Made by a program: the position numbers and the translations under genes. The notes beneath the pieces were generated by a model that saw nothing but the letters and a program-made list of their open reading frames with translations, was not told where the DNA came from and ran no database searches. From Alteromonas antoniana (lineage in GTDB: Bacteria > Pseudomonadota > Gammaproteobacteria > Enterobacterales > Alteromonadaceae), in contig NZ_JAESDH010000021.1 of the NCBI RefSeq assembly GCF_019249295.1, positions 24,696 to 88,695 of the forward strand: a DNA stretch of 64,000 bases. The letters run 5' to 3'. Below are positions 1-9,276 of this stretch, in pieces (within the stretch, counting starts at the first letter, position 1; every line of letters starts with the position of its first letter).

Positions 1-67
1 CGGCATCACTCGCCGGGCCTAAGCCCAGCGTAATCACCATCAGGATTGTTAACCACCATCGCTTCAT
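1..67 (-). CDS. N-terminus of a secreted protein (partial)
   Basis: Only the first 22 codons are inside the window; the gene runs off the left edge. The translation begins MKRWWLTILMVITLG and ends at the edge in PASDA. A basic start, a hydrophobic core and an A-x-A-like end make this a signal peptide, so the product is probably exported. An AAAGG lies about 12 bases before the ATG. Nothing about the mature protein can be seen. Confidence 0.55.
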   Translation of the reverse strand, partial: MKRWWLTILMVITLGLGPASDA

Positions 68-511
68 ACTTTGACAATACCTTTCACTGCTCACATAACC
101 ACAGCCATCACAAGCTGATGCCGGTGCGTTACTGTGTGTAATTATATGACATAAGAGTAATCCGGTCGTCTGAACCTTTGCTGAATCAGACCTTACTACA
201 CGGTTTTGTATCTTCCCATACTACCGAAGCTTTTCGTACATGCCCATGATAATTCTCAAAGAAACAACGGCTTCTGTAATTCTGTCATGTGCAGTGTACG
301 GATTACTCTTCACCGCCTGTGTGACGTCGAAAATAGCCATCTCTCTTTTTAGTTGAAGCCCGCGGCTAGCGCGAACTGAAAGGAAAACCAGATGTGATGG
401 CATAGCTGCTGCACGACTGGTAGCAAGCAGCCTGTATGGCTGTGCCGGAGATCAAATTTACGATGCCAGCCGTAAAGACTGGCAGTCACTTACAAAAGGG
501 AGATACATTTT
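68..511. other. Intergenic region, possible 60-codon ORF
   Basis: No convincing gene. The minus strand has an open frame at 221-403 (60 codons; an inner ATG gives 39 codons starting MAIFDVTQ) with no well-spaced ribosome binding site and no family I recognise. The right edge holds the ribosome binding site GGGAG of the next gene. The rest should hold the promoters of the divergent genes on either side, but I cannot pick one out with confidence. Confidence 0.3.
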
Positions 512-976
512 ATGTCTTCAGATATCAGAACGACAATGTGGAAAGCCATGGCAGACAGCCCGAACGTACTGGTGAGTCTGACTGCCAACGACGAGCATGC
601 CGAACCTATGCATGCACAGCTGGATAAAGACGCTGACAGCGAATTCTGGTTTTATACCACCAAAGATAACCGGATTGCGCAGGGGGGCAAAGCCATGGTT
701 CACTTTGCGGCCAAAGGGCATGATGTGTTCGCCTGCATACGTGGCACGCTGGTGGAAGAGACCCGCGAAGAGATTATTGATAAATACTGGTCAAAACAAG
801 TGGCGGCCTGGTATGACGAGGGTCGTGAAGATCCAGCCATGATGATGCTGCGTTTTGAACTGGACGATGCTGAAATCTGGGATGTGGATGCCAGCTTCAA
901 AGGCATGTTTAAGTTAATGACCGGAAAGACAGTCGATCCGGAAGAAATGGGCGATCACGATAAAGTTAATTTGTAA
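512..976 (+). CDS. Pyridoxamine 5'-phosphate oxidase-like general stress protein
   Basis: A 154-residue protein of the small FMN-binding split-barrel family related to pyridoxamine 5'-phosphate oxidase, as in general stress protein 26. Family-like features are the start (DIRTTMWKAMADSPNVLVSL), the central FWFYTTKDNRIAQ strand and the later VHFAAKGHDVFACIRGTL strand, and the length is typical. Members bind FMN or F420-like cofactors; the substrate is usually unknown and the cell location is the cytoplasm. GGGAG lies 8 bases before the ATG. It stands alone, upstream of and convergent with the trp operon, and is followed by a hairpin terminator. Confidence 0.85.
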   Translation: MSSDIRTTMWKAMADSPNVLVSLTANDEHAEPMHAQLDKDADSEFWFYTTKDNRIAQGGKAMVHFAAKGHDVFACIRGTLVEETREEIIDKYWSKQVAAWYDEGREDPAMMMLRFELDDAEIWDVDASFKGMFKLMTGKTVDPEEMGDHDKVNL

Positions 977-1052
977 AAGTAAGTTCTGGCAGCGCATGAC
1001 AGCAAATACTTGCTCAATGTGAAAGTGATACGTCAGCACGCCGGGAAACAAC

Positions 1053-1078
1053 AAAGCCGCCAGAGATGGCGGCTTTTT
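1053..1078 (+). terminator. Rho-independent terminator
   Basis: A GCCGCC / GGCGGC stem with a six-base loop is extended by AAA/TTT pairs and followed by TTTTT. It lies between the stress protein gene and the convergent end of the trp operon, and its T-tract favours the plus strand. Confidence 0.85.
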
Positions 1079-1182
1079 ACTGTCTGTGAACCAATGTTGG
1101 AAGGGGAGCTGAGCGATAACTGAGGCGTTTCAGGGACGGCTGCTTTTTGCTTCCGACAACGTTCCGGCTCAATTACCCCCTG

Positions 1183-1482
1183 TCAGGGCAGCACCTTTTT
1201 ATACGGTTTCACCACAACTTCCTGATACACGCCCGCCGCAATGTATGGGTCAGCATCAGCCCACGATTGCGCCTGTTCCAGCGAGTCAAACTCCGCCACT
1301 ACCAGCGAGCCGGTAAAGCCAGCCGGACCAGGATCCGGGCTGTCGATGGCAGGGAATGGCCCTGCTATCAACAAGCGACCTTCGCTTTTGAGCGCTTCCA
1401 GGCGTGCCAGGTGATCCGGACGGGCAGCCAGGCGCTTTTCCAGCGAGTCAGGGACGTCGGTCGCGCAAATCATATAGTACAT
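1183..1482 (-). CDS. yciI: YciI family protein
   Basis: A 99-residue YciI-like protein (dimeric alpha-beta barrel) starting [25 protein letters not shown], with the family's conserved segment [19 protein letters not shown]. coli YciI is the same size and its gene also lies near trp. The His and Asp residues (RPDHL, AIDS) form the presumed active pocket, but no reaction is established for this subgroup. It starts 3 bases after trpA with an AAGGATT binding site, so it is probably the last gene of the trp transcript. Confidence 0.9.
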   Translation of the reverse strand: MYYMICATDVPDSLEKRLAARPDHLARLEALKSEGRLLIAGPFPAIDSPDPGPAGFTGSLVVAEFDSLEQAQSWADADPYIAAGVYQEVVVKPYKKVLP

Positions 1483-1485
1483 GGG

Positions 1486-2301
1486 TTAATCCTTCGCAGT
1501 TGCCGCTTTCATGCTGCGCACAAAGCTGTCCAGCGCGCGTAACATGGCCGGCTCGTCTTCAAGATTTTCGGCAATGATATTAACCGTCGCCGACCCTGAA
1601 ATTGCGCCGGCTGCACCTGCGGTAATGGCGGTTTTTACCTGTTCAGGTGTAGAGATCCCAAAGCCCAACAGCGGAGGGGCACACTGATATTCACGAAGCT
1701 TATTAATCAGGTCATCGGCAGGCACTTGCGCTGCAGTTTCTGCACCTGTCACGCCAGCACGACCAAGCAGATATGTATAACCTTCTGAATGCTCTCCAAT
1801 ACGCTTTAACGTGGTGTCAGAAGCATTGGGTGGCGCAATCAGGATTTGACTCATGCCCACAGCTTTTGCTGCAGCAATATACGGATCCGCTTCACGCAGT
1901 GGTACATCGGCTACCAATACAGAATCGACGCCGGCATCGGCGGCTTTCTGATAGAAATTTTCGATACCGCGCGAGTACACCAGATTGCTATAAAGCAGCA
2001 GACCGATGGGAATATCACGGTATTTTTCTCTGACGCGTGAGAGCATCTCAAGACAGGCGCCCGGCGTGACTTTGCTGCCCAACGCGCGCAGCGCGGCTGC
2101 CTGAATAGTGGGGCCGTCAGCAACCGGATCAGAATACGGGATCCCCAGTTCCAGCGCATCGGCTCCTGATTCAATCAGCTGACAGATGATTCTTTCGGAA
2201 GTCTCAATATCCGGATCGCCAATCATGACAAAGGGCACAAACCCGCCTGCATTTTCTTCCTGCAGGCGATCAAACATAGCGGCGTATCTATCCATCGACA
2301 T
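1486..2301 (-). CDS. trpA: Tryptophan synthase alpha subunit
   Basis: A 271-residue TrpA, full length for the family. It cleaves indole-3-glycerol phosphate to indole and glyceraldehyde 3-phosphate and passes indole to TrpB inside the alpha2-beta2 complex. The catalytic Glu is E51 in ALELG and the catalytic Asp is D62 in ADGPTIQ; phosphate-binding segments GRAGVTG and GFGIST are also present. The start overlaps the end of trpB by 14 bases, as expected for coupled translation. Confidence 0.98.
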   Translation of the reverse strand: MSMDRYAAMFDRLQEENAGGFVPFVMIGDPDIETSERIICQLIESGADALELGIPYSDPVADGPTIQAAALRALGSKVTPGACLEMLSRVREKYRDIPIGLLLYSNLVYSRGIENFYQKAADAGVDSVLVADVPLREADPYIAAAKAVGMSQILIAPPNASDTTLKRIGEHSEGYTYLLGRAGVTGAETAAQVPADDLINKLREYQCAPPLLGFGISTPEQVKTAITAGAAGAISGSATVNIIAENLEDEPAMLRALDSFVRSMKAATAKD

Positions 2302-3475
2302 TTTCTCCCAGGATCTTGGTTACGTGTGCCAGGTCTTTATCTCCCCGGCCTGACAGGTTCACCACAATAATGGTTTCTTCCTCGGCTTCATCAGCCATAT
2401 TCAATGCATGCGCCAGCGCATGGGAGGACTCCAGTGCAGGAATAATTCCTTCTTTGCGGGCCAGTAACTGAAACGCATTCAGCGCTTCTTCGTCGGTACA
2501 TGCCACATATTCGGCGCGGCCAATATCTGCAAGATGGGCGTGTTGCGGACCTACGGCAGGATAGTCCAGACCGGCGGACACAGAATAACTTTCTTCAATC
2601 TGGCCTTCTTCGTCCTGCATGATGTACGTCAGAGCGCCGTGCAAAATGCCTTTGGTACCGGTACAGATGGTAGCGCCATGTTCTTTGGTGTGAACGCCTT
2701 TACCGGCAGGCTCGACACCAACTAAACGCACTGAGGGCTCATCAATAAAGTCTGCAAACATGCCAATGGCATTGGAGCCACCACCGACGCAGGCCACTAC
2801 CGCATCTGGCAGACGGCCTTCTTTCTCCATGATCTGTTCGCGGGTTTCTTCACCAATCATTCGGTGATATTCGCGCACAATAGTGGGGAAGGGGTGCGGA
2901 CCTGCAGCAGTTCCCAGTAAATAGTGGGCAGTATCATAATTCGCTGACCAGTCTCGCAACGCTTCATTTACGGCATCTTTCAGTGTACCTGAGCCGGCGG
3001 TCACCGGGATCACCTCTGCACCCATCAGGCGCATACGGAAAACGTTAGGCGCCTGGCGCTCCACGTCCTTCGCGCCCATATAAATGCGCGCTTTTAATCC
3101 CAGCAGCGCACAGGCCAGCGCCGTCGCAACGCCATGCTGTCCTGCTCCCGTTTCTGCAATCACTTCGGTTTTGCCCATACGCTTGGTGAGCAGGGCCTGT
3201 CCCAGCACCTGATTGGTTTTGTGGGCGCCGCCATGAAGCAAGTCTTCACGCTTCAGGTACAGTTTTACTTTGGGGTTGCTTACCAGATTACGCGTTAATG
3301 TCATCGCTGTGGGACGACCGGCGTAGTCTTTCAGCAGCGCCATAAACTCGTCTTTAAAGTCGGGATCTTTCTGCGCCTTCATAAACTCCTGTTCGAGTTG
3401 TTCAAGCGCGGGGATCAGCAACTCAGGCACATACATGCCACCGTAGTCACCAAATTTGGGGTTAAGCTGTTCCAT
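2288..3475 (-). CDS. trpB: Tryptophan synthase beta subunit
   Basis: A 395-residue TrpB. This PLP enzyme condenses indole with L-serine to form tryptophan. The PLP lysine is K86 in [10 protein letters not shown], and the phosphate-binding loop GGGSNAIG lies near residue 232. Length and motifs match the standard TrpB1 type that pairs with TrpA. It sits between trpCF (20-base gap) and trpA (overlap). Confidence 0.98.
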   Translation of the reverse strand: MEQLNPKFGDYGGMYVPELLIPALEQLEQEFMKAQKDPDFKDEFMALLKDYAGRPTAMTLTRNLVSNPKVKLYLKREDLLHGGAHKTNQVLGQALLTKRMGKTEVIAETGAGQHGVATALACALLGLKARIYMGAKDVERQAPNVFRMRLMGAEVIPVTAGSGTLKDAVNEALRDWSANYDTAHYLLGTAAGPHPFPTIVREYHRMIGEETREQIMEKEGRLPDAVVACVGGGSNAIGMFADFIDEPSVRLVGVEPAGKGVHTKEHGATICTGTKGILHGALTYIMQDEEGQIEESYSVSAGLDYPAVGPQHAHLADIGRAEYVACTDEEALNAFQLLARKEGIIPALESSHALAHALNMADEAEEETIIVVNLSGRGDKDLAHVTKILGENVDG

Positions 3476-3495
3476 GTGTTGTCCTGTTCGTTAAA

Positions 3496-4893
3496 TTAAT
3501 ACTGTCTGCTGGCGTCAAAAAGCGCCGTGATTTTGTCTTTCGATTTGATACCCGGCGCGGTTTCTACGCCCGAGTTAACATCGACGATACCGGCCCCGGT
3601 GCTAAGAGCGTCGGCAACAGAGTCAGGCCCTATACCGCCTGCCAGTACCAGCCTGGATTTATCCTCAATGTTGCTAAGCAGGGACCAGTCAAACTGTTGT
3701 CCCGTGCCGCCGGTTTGGGCGCCCACTTTACAGTCCAGCAGCACACGATTCACGTTACCGTCTTTTAATACTTCACTTACCGCATCCGGCAGCGTATCTG
3801 TTACACCCACAGCCTGCCACAATTCACAGTGTGCAGGCAGTGCGTCACGCAGCGTCTGCCGGTAACTGGCATCTTCATCGCCATGCAGTTGCACCGCGCT
3901 TAAGTGCAGCGACGCGGCGGTTTCTGCAACTACACGGTTATCTTCGTTGACGAAAACGCCGACATACTGTCCCGGTGTGTGTGTGACGATATCTTTTGCC
4001 TGCGCAGTGGTTACGCAGCGGGGTGACTTCTGGGCAAAAATCAAACCGCCGAAAGCGGCACCGGCATCAAACGCCGCCGTTGCATCGTCAGGGGAGGTCA
4101 GTCCGCAGACTTTTACGGTACCCAGCACTAATTGTCGAACCGCGCGTGGTAAATCCTGTTGCGCCATCAGTGCGCTGCCAACCAGAAAGCCGTTACACAG
4201 CGGGGCCAGACGGCGCACATCCTGATGCGTGTAAATTCCTGATTCAGAAATCACGACAAAATCGTGTGTGGCTTTCTCCAGCATCGGTACAAGGCGTTCT
4301 GTGGCGGCGAGATCCGTAGACAAGTCCCGCAGATTACGGTTGTTGATGCCGATAATCCGGGATTTGAGCGCTATTGCACGTTCCATCTCTTCTTCATTGC
4401 TGACTTCAGTGAGTACATCAAGCTGTAACTCGTCCGCGAGAGTATGCAACTGTCTGTAGGTGTCGTCATCCAGTACGCTGAGCATCAGTAAAATGGCATC
4501 GGCGTTATAGTAGCGTGCCAGATACACCTGATAGTCATTGACGAAGAAATCTTTGTTTAATACGGGCTGCGAGACCCGTTCGGTCACATAAGCCAGATAG
4601 TCATAGCTGCCCTGAAAGTACTTCTCGTCCGTCAGCACAGAAATGCCAGCGGCGAATGGCGTAAACGCCTGCAGAATTTCATCAAGATCGAAATGCTCGC
4701 GGATAAGGCCTTTGGAAGGCGACGCTTTTTTGCATTCAAATATATATCCGGCATTCGGTGCACTCAGAGCCTCGAACAGGTTCTTGCGCGAGGGCGTCAG
4801 ATTTTGCTTAACCTGCTCCAGCGGCAGGGCTGCCATGCGATCTTTCAGTTCTTCGCGTTTGTCGGCAACAATTTTTTCAAGCACGTTAGGCAT
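3496..4893 (-). CDS. trpCF: Bifunctional indole-3-glycerol phosphate synthase / PRA isomerase
   Basis: A 465-residue fusion. Residues 1 to about 255 are the TrpC barrel, with FECKKASPSKG, NKDFFV and ESGIYT motifs. Residues from about 257 on are the TrpF barrel, beginning VKVCGLTSPDDA and including VQLHGDED and LLDCKVG. TrpF isomerises phosphoribosyl anthranilate and TrpC closes the indole ring. The fusion is the usual gammaproteobacterial arrangement. It overlaps trpD by 8 bases. Confidence 0.98.
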   Translation of the reverse strand: MPNVLEKIVADKREELKDRMAALPLEQVKQNLTPSRKNLFEALSAPNAGYIFECKKASPSKGLIREHFDLDEILQAFTPFAAGISVLTDEKYFQGSYDYLAYVTERVSQPVLNKDFFVNDYQVYLARYYNADAILLMLSVLDDDTYRQLHTLADELQLDVLTEVSNEEEMERAIALKSRIIGINNRNLRDLSTDLAATERLVPMLEKATHDFVVISESGIYTHQDVRRLAPLCNGFLVGSALMAQQDLPRAVRQLVLGTVKVCGLTSPDDATAAFDAGAAFGGLIFAQKSPRCVTTAQAKDIVTHTPGQYVGVFVNEDNRVVAETAASLHLSAVQLHGDEDASYRQTLRDALPAHCELWQAVGVTDTLPDAVSEVLKDGNVNRVLLDCKVGAQTGGTGQQFDWSLLSNIEDKSRLVLAGGIGPDSVADALSTGAGIVDVNSGVETAPGIKSKDKITALFDASRQY

Positions 4894-5920
4894 TATTATC
4901 AGGCTCCTGTTGACTGATTCTGGCGACCTTAGTCAGCACTTCCAGTGGCAGCGCATTCTCCATAGCGTCCATTGCCATTTCCGCGCCTTCCTTAAAACTG
5001 TCGACGGTATCGGTTAATTTCAAGAGTGCGGCACAGTTCATGGCAATGGCGGCGCGGTGGGCTTCTTTGCCCTGGCCGCCTAATGCTGCTTCCACCATCT
5101 TTCGATTTTCATCCGGCTCGCCGCCTTCTATCTCTGACAACGGATAAGTCGGTAGTCCAAAATCCTTTGTGGTTACGGTGCGCTTGCGAATATCGCCATG
5201 CTCCAGATCCAAAATGACAGACTCACCATGCAGCGCGAGCTCGTCCAGGCCATCGCCATGAACAATCATGGCGCGATGCTGGCCAAGTAACATCAGCGTT
5301 CTGGCGTAGGGCTCCAATAGCTCCGGAGAGTACACGCCAAACAACCCGTGAGTCGGGCTGGCCGGGTTTGCAAGAGGGCCCAGAATATTAAACAGCGTGC
5401 GGGTTTTCATTGCCGCACGTACAGGGGCGGCGAAGCGCATGCCAGCATGATACACAGGTGCAAACAGGAAGCAAAAGTTCGCGTCATCCAGACACGCTCT
5501 TGCCGTCTGAGGGGTAATTTCCAGCTTAACACCGAACTGACGAAACAAGTCCGCAGAGCCTGATTTACTCGACACGCTGCGATTACCGTGTTTGGCCACT
5601 TTAACACCACAGGCTGCCGCCACCACGCCTGCAGCGCTGGAAATATTAATCGTATTGTGGCCATCGCCGCCAGTGCCAACAATATCGGCAAACGGATAAT
5701 CCGGCGTTGGAAAGGGCAGCGCATTTGACACCATGGCACTGGCTGCACCGGCAATCTCGTTGGGTGATTCGCCGTTCAGTTTCAGTGCGGTAAGAATGGA
5801 CGCCAGTACCGGTTCCGGCTGTTCGCCATGCATGATGCTGTTGAACAGAGAAAATGCCTGAGACTGGCTTAGGTGTTCTTTAGCAAACAGTTTTTCAAGT
5901 AAAGGGGTCGCATCAAACAC
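4886..5920 (-). CDS. trpD: Anthranilate phosphoribosyltransferase
   Basis: A 344-residue TrpD, which joins anthranilate to phosphoribosyl pyrophosphate. The glycine-rich PRPP site GTGGDGHNTINISS and the following KHGNRSVSSKSGSADLF segment are intact. It is a separate gene, not fused to trpG as in E. coli. It overlaps trpG by 8 bases and trpCF by 8 bases. Confidence 0.98.
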   Translation of the reverse strand: MFDATPLLEKLFAKEHLSQSQAFSLFNSIMHGEQPEPVLASILTALKLNGESPNEIAGAASAMVSNALPFPTPDYPFADIVGTGGDGHNTINISSAAGVVAAACGVKVAKHGNRSVSSKSGSADLFRQFGVKLEITPQTARACLDDANFCFLFAPVYHAGMRFAAPVRAAMKTRTLFNILGPLANPASPTHGLFGVYSPELLEPYARTLMLLGQHRAMIVHGDGLDELALHGESVILDLEHGDIRKRTVTTKDFGLPTYPLSEIEGGEPDENRKMVEAALGGQGKEAHRAAIAMNCAALLKLTDTVDSFKEGAEMAMDAMENALPLEVLTKVARISQQEPDNNA

Positions 5921-6533
5921 GATGAGTTTCCTTTTCGGTCAGATAGTGAATACTTTGTAACAGCAACTGGCTGCCATCGGCAGTGAGAATAGATTCAGGG
6001 TGAAACTGGAAACCCAGCATCCGGTCGTCGGGATGATGCACCGCCATGACAATATCTTCAAACTGTGCACAGGGCACGAGACAGTCGGGCAGCGTCAGGG
6101 CTACCAGTGAGTGATAGCGCGCTACCGGCAACGGCTGAGGCATGTTTTCGAACATGGCCTTGCCATTATGCGATACCGGTGAAGATTTACCGTGCATCAC
6201 GGCTTCAGCGCGTCCGATTTCCCCACCGTAGTGGGCAACAATAGCCTGATGTCCCAAACAAATTCCCAGTACCGGATAGATACCGGCCACACGTTTAAGC
6301 AGCTCCGGCATACAGCCTGCCTCGTGGGGTGCACCCGGTCCGGGTGATAGCATCAGCAGCACCGGGCCATGCTCTGCCTGGGCTGCCATTTTGTCTATCA
6401 ATACATCTGCATTCACAGTATTCCGATACACAATGATATGCAGGTTCATGGCGCGAAGTTCATCCACCAGGTTGTAAGTGAAGGAGTCTACGTTATCCAG
6501 CAAAAATACAGTAACAGGCTTATTCATGTTCAC
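5913..6533 (-). CDS. trpG: Anthranilate synthase component II (glutamine amidotransferase)
   Basis: A 206-residue class I glutamine amidotransferase that supplies ammonia to TrpE. The catalytic triad is visible: Cys92 in LGICLGHQA and His178 / Glu180 in FHPES. The oxyanion segment SPGPGAPHEAGC is also present. It overlaps trpE by 4 bases (ATGA). Its place between trpE and trpD argues for tryptophan rather than folate synthesis. Confidence 0.97.
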   Translation of the reverse strand: MNMNKPVTVFLLDNVDSFTYNLVDELRAMNLHIIVYRNTVNADVLIDKMAAQAEHGPVLLMLSPGPGAPHEAGCMPELLKRVAGIYPVLGICLGHQAIVAHYGGEIGRAEAVMHGKSSPVSHNGKAMFENMPQPLPVARYHSLVALTLPDCLVPCAQFEDIVMAVHHPDDRMLGFQFHPESILTADGSQLLLQSIHYLTEKETHRV

Positions 6534-8122
6534 AGCTCCCCTGTTGGTTGAGACTGGGCAACTGCGTTGATCACTGCCTGCGCCTTGGTGCGGGTTTCGT
6601 CCGCTTCGGATTGTGGGTCTGAATCGTAAACCACGCCAGCACCGGCCTGAATATAGGCGCGACCGTTTTTAACAAATGCAGAGCGGATCACGATGCAGGT
6701 ATCCATATCACCCTGACCATTGATATAGCCCACTGCGCCGCCATAGCTGCCCCGTCGTTTGCCTTCAACGTCGCGGATGAGCGATGCCGCGCTGACTTTC
6801 GGAGCGCCAACCAGTGTGCCCATGTTCATGCAGGCCTGATAGGCATGCAGGGCATCTAAATCATCACGCAACTGACCTACCACGCGGGACACCAGGTGCA
6901 TGACGTGTGAATACCGGTCAACTTTCAGCAAGTCTTTTACGAACCGGCTGCCCGGACGACTGACTTTGGCAACGTCATTGCGCGCTAAATCAACCAGCAT
7001 AATGTGCTCGGCTTTTTCTTTGGTGTCTTCACGCAGGTTCAGTTCAATACGTGAATCTAAGTCCGGATTAATACTGCCATCAGCGCGCTTTCCGCGCGGA
7101 CGGGTACCGGCGATAGGGTAAATTTCTACCTGATTGGTATCTCGCTCGTACTTTAGGGCCGATTCCGGCGATGCCCCGAAAATGCTGAATGCTTCATCCT
7201 GCATAAAGAACATGTATGGGCTGGGATTTTGTTGTTTTAACTGGGCGTAAGCGGCAAGGGGAGACGGACAGGGAAGAGAGAAAGTGCGGGAGGGAACGAC
7301 CTGAAAAATATCCCCACTTAAAATGTGGGACTTCAGGTTTACCACATCCTCTTTGAACGTCTCATCGCATTTATCTACCTGCACGTCCACCGTGTCGGGT
7401 GATGTTTTGCTTGTGGCGGCAGGTCTGGATTCCACCTCGTGCAGTGCATGTTGCAATGCTTCCAATCGCTGCGCCACACGGAAATACTGTTGGGCAACGT
7501 CGGGACCGGAGAATACGCTGCCAATTAACTGGGTTTCACGGGTCTGATGATCTACGGTTAATAAGGTTTCAGCCAGATAAAAAACAAAGTCCGGGCAATC
7601 GTTGTCACCTTCGGCCACATCAGGAAGCTGTTCAAATGTCGCCAGCAGGTCGTAAGCAAACACGCCCCCCAGAAACACCGCATGCGGGTTCTGGCGGATT
7701 GGCGTGATGTGATTGACTATCGTGCGCAGCGCATCAAACACACTGGCGGCCTTTAAGCGGGCATCTTCATCCAGCGTACTGTCTGGCGTCTGGCAGCTGA
7801 GAACCGCAGTATCGTCGCGTAGTTCACAGTGGATCCCCGTGGGGCAATGTGCGTCGAATATAGGGAGTACAGAACGTCCATTGCCCGTAAGCGCTGTCAC
7901 AGTAACCGTCTGATCGCGGCATTCAAATCGTAGCGCGGCATCTACCATCAACAGGCTTTGCAGATTGTCCTTAGAATCGATTTCCGCTGATTCCAACAGC
8001 AGTGCATGCCGGGTGTCAGCACAAAGATGGGCAAAGGCTGCCAGGGGATCATCTATGTAATGCCCGACCTGCTCTATGGTTTCTACTTTGCCCGGACTTA
8101 CGCCCAGTTCGGCTAAACTCAT
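6530..8122 (-). CDS. trpE: Anthranilate synthase component I
   Basis: A 530-residue TrpE, which makes anthranilate from chorismate with TrpG. Chorismate-binding motifs PIAGTRPRGKRADG, DLARNDVAKVSRPGS and the C-terminal IQAGAGVVYDSDPQSE are present. The N-terminus carries LLLESAEIDSKDN, which resembles the Ser-containing tryptophan feedback site (LLES) of the family, so allosteric inhibition is likely. The ATG has GGGAG upstream. Transcription passes through the attenuator immediately upstream. Confidence 0.98.
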   Translation of the reverse strand: MSLAELGVSPGKVETIEQVGHYIDDPLAAFAHLCADTRHALLLESAEIDSKDNLQSLLMVDAALRFECRDQTVTVTALTGNGRSVLPIFDAHCPTGIHCELRDDTAVLSCQTPDSTLDEDARLKAASVFDALRTIVNHITPIRQNPHAVFLGGVFAYDLLATFEQLPDVAEGDNDCPDFVFYLAETLLTVDHQTRETQLIGSVFSGPDVAQQYFRVAQRLEALQHALHEVESRPAATSKTSPDTVDVQVDKCDETFKEDVVNLKSHILSGDIFQVVPSRTFSLPCPSPLAAYAQLKQQNPSPYMFFMQDEAFSIFGASPESALKYERDTNQVEIYPIAGTRPRGKRADGSINPDLDSRIELNLREDTKEKAEHIMLVDLARNDVAKVSRPGSRFVKDLLKVDRYSHVMHLVSRVVGQLRDDLDALHAYQACMNMGTLVGAPKVSAASLIRDVEGKRRGSYGGAVGYINGQGDMDTCIVIRSAFVKNGRAYIQAGAGVVYDSDPQSEADETRTKAQAVINAVAQSQPTGEL

Positions 8123-8156
8123 AATCGCATTTCTCCCGCTGCGAATGTCAAAAAGT

Positions 8157-8184
8157 AAAAAAAAAGGCCCGTTAAAAACGGGCC
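8157..8184 (-). terminator. trp attenuator terminator (3:4 hairpin)
   Basis: Read on the minus strand, GGCCCGTT pairs with AACGGGCC across a three-base loop and nine T residues follow. It lies between the leader peptide and trpE, 35 bases before the trpE start, so it can end transcription before the structural genes when tryptophan is plentiful. Confidence 0.92.
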
Positions 8185-8219
8185 TTTTCTTGTGTTATTC
8201 ACGCACCATCGCGCACACC

Positions 8220-8225
8220 GCCCGT
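8220..8225 (-). promoter_or_regulatory. trp antiterminator segment (region 2)
   Basis: ACGGGC, which overlaps the last base of the leader stop codon, is complementary to GCCCGT (8178-8183) in the left arm of the attenuator hairpin. If the ribosome stalls at the Trp codons this pairing can form and block the terminator. The pairing is read directly from the sequence; the mechanism follows the classic trp attenuation model. Confidence 0.7.
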
Positions 8226-8290
8226 CATGTGAGGGAGTGCCACCACCAGATTGCAACATGTGCAGTTTGTAATTGGGGGATTGTACGCAT
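8225..8290 (-). CDS. trpL: trp operon leader peptide
   Basis: A 21-codon open frame starting ATG at 8290, beginning MRTIPQ and ending AIWWWHSLT before TGA. Three consecutive Trp codons (TGG TGG TGG) near the end are the diagnostic feature. An AGAGAA-type binding site lies about 10 bases upstream. The stop codon abuts the antiterminator segment, so ribosome position on this peptide decides whether the downstream terminator forms. Confidence 0.92.
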   Translation of the reverse strand: MRTIPQLQTAHVAIWWWHSLT

Positions 8291-8328
8291 GGTCTTAAAA
8301 TTCTCTTCGTTGGCTAAAACTTCGATAG

Positions 8329-8375
8329 GCATCGAGTTAGTTAGTCCGTATACTTCGCCATATAGAAGAAAACAA
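8329..8375 (-). promoter_or_regulatory. Candidate trp promoter with TrpR-like operator
   Basis: On the minus strand TTGTTT (8370-8375) and TATACG (8347-8352) are spaced by 17 bases. The segment 8329-8348, overlapping the -10, reads CGGACTAACTAACTCGATGC and matches 13 of 20 positions of the E. coli trp operator, including the ACTA / AACT core. An alternative -35, TTGACA at 8387-8392, lacks a good -10 at normal spacing. The promoter is moderate and the operator is tentative. Confidence 0.45.
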
Positions 8376-8382
8376 ATTCACT

Positions 8383-9276
8383 TTGCTGTCAACCGATAAT
8401 TTGCGAAATACTTTGAAAATTGATTTACACAGTCACACCCGCTATTCAGATGGACACCTGACGCCACAGGAATTACTGGCGCGTGCGCACAATATGCAGA
8501 TTGATGTGCTGGCGATTACGGACCACGATACTGTGGCCGGTCTGGAAGAGGCGCATGCCTGGCAGGCGCAACAAAAACGCCCGTTAACTATTATTGATGG
8601 GGTAGAAATCTCTACCCGATGGCACGGCTTCGATATTCATATTGTTGGATTAAATGTTAACCGACAGGACGAGACGTTTCGGCAACGTCTGAACGAACAG
8701 GCGAAAGTTCGTGATGAACGTGCAGAGAAAATTGCCGAAAAGCTGGAAAAGTGTGGTTTTGAAGGCGTGCTGGAAAAGGCCAGGGCACAGGCCGGCGTCG
8801 GACAGGTAACCCGGGCCCATTTTGCCCGTGTACTGGTGGAACAATATGGTGTGGCGTCGATGGACACGGTGTTTAAAAAGTATCTTGGTAAAGGTAAACG
8901 GGCCATGGTGAAAGCCCAGTGGCCGACCATTGAAGAAGCCGTGCAGTGGATCCAGAATGCAGGTGGTCAGGCGGTGCTGGCCCACCCGGCGCACTATGAC
9001 ATGACCACAAAGTGGCTGCGCAGACTGGTTGCTGAATTTGCCGGTGTCGGTGGAGATGCGATAGAAACGGCGTTTCCCGGTATCGCGAAGGATAAACAGA
9101 CTATTATAAACGAATTAGCGAAAGAGTACGAATTGCTTGCCTCTGCCGGTTCGGACTTTCATTTTCCGTCACGCTGGACAGAGCTGGGACGAAATTTAGG
9201 GATCGCTTCCCACTTGACGCCGGTATGGCACAATTGGACTCAGCTTGGCAGTGCACCACAACAGGAATATCCATGA
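8383..9276 (+). CDS. rnmA: RNase AM / PHP-domain 5' nucleotide phosphatase (YciV family)
   Basis: A 297-residue PHP-domain protein. Metal-binding motifs occur in order: DLHSHTRYSDG, ITDHDT, GVEIS, AHPAHYD and GSDFHFPSRWTELG. E. coli YciV (RNase AM) is a 5'-3' exonuclease on short RNA and 3',5'-bisphosphates, and its gene is likewise divergent from trp. No ATG precedes the first motif, so the start must be TTG (8383, 8401 or 8413); none has a strong binding site. The gene overlaps yciO by 4 bases. The start region overlaps the divergent trp promoter. Confidence 0.9.
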   Translation: MLSTDNLRNTLKIDLHSHTRYSDGHLTPQELLARAHNMQIDVLAITDHDTVAGLEEAHAWQAQQKRPLTIIDGVEISTRWHGFDIHIVGLNVNRQDETFRQRLNEQAKVRDERAEKIAEKLEKCGFEGVLEKARAQAGVGQVTRAHFARVLVEQYGVASMDTVFKKYLGKGKRAMVKAQWPTIEEAVQWIQNAGGQAVLAHPAHYDMTTKWLRRLVAEFAGVGGDAIETAFPGIAKDKQTIINELAKEYELLASAGSDFHFPSRWTELGRNLGIASHLTPVWHNWTQLGSAPQQEYP

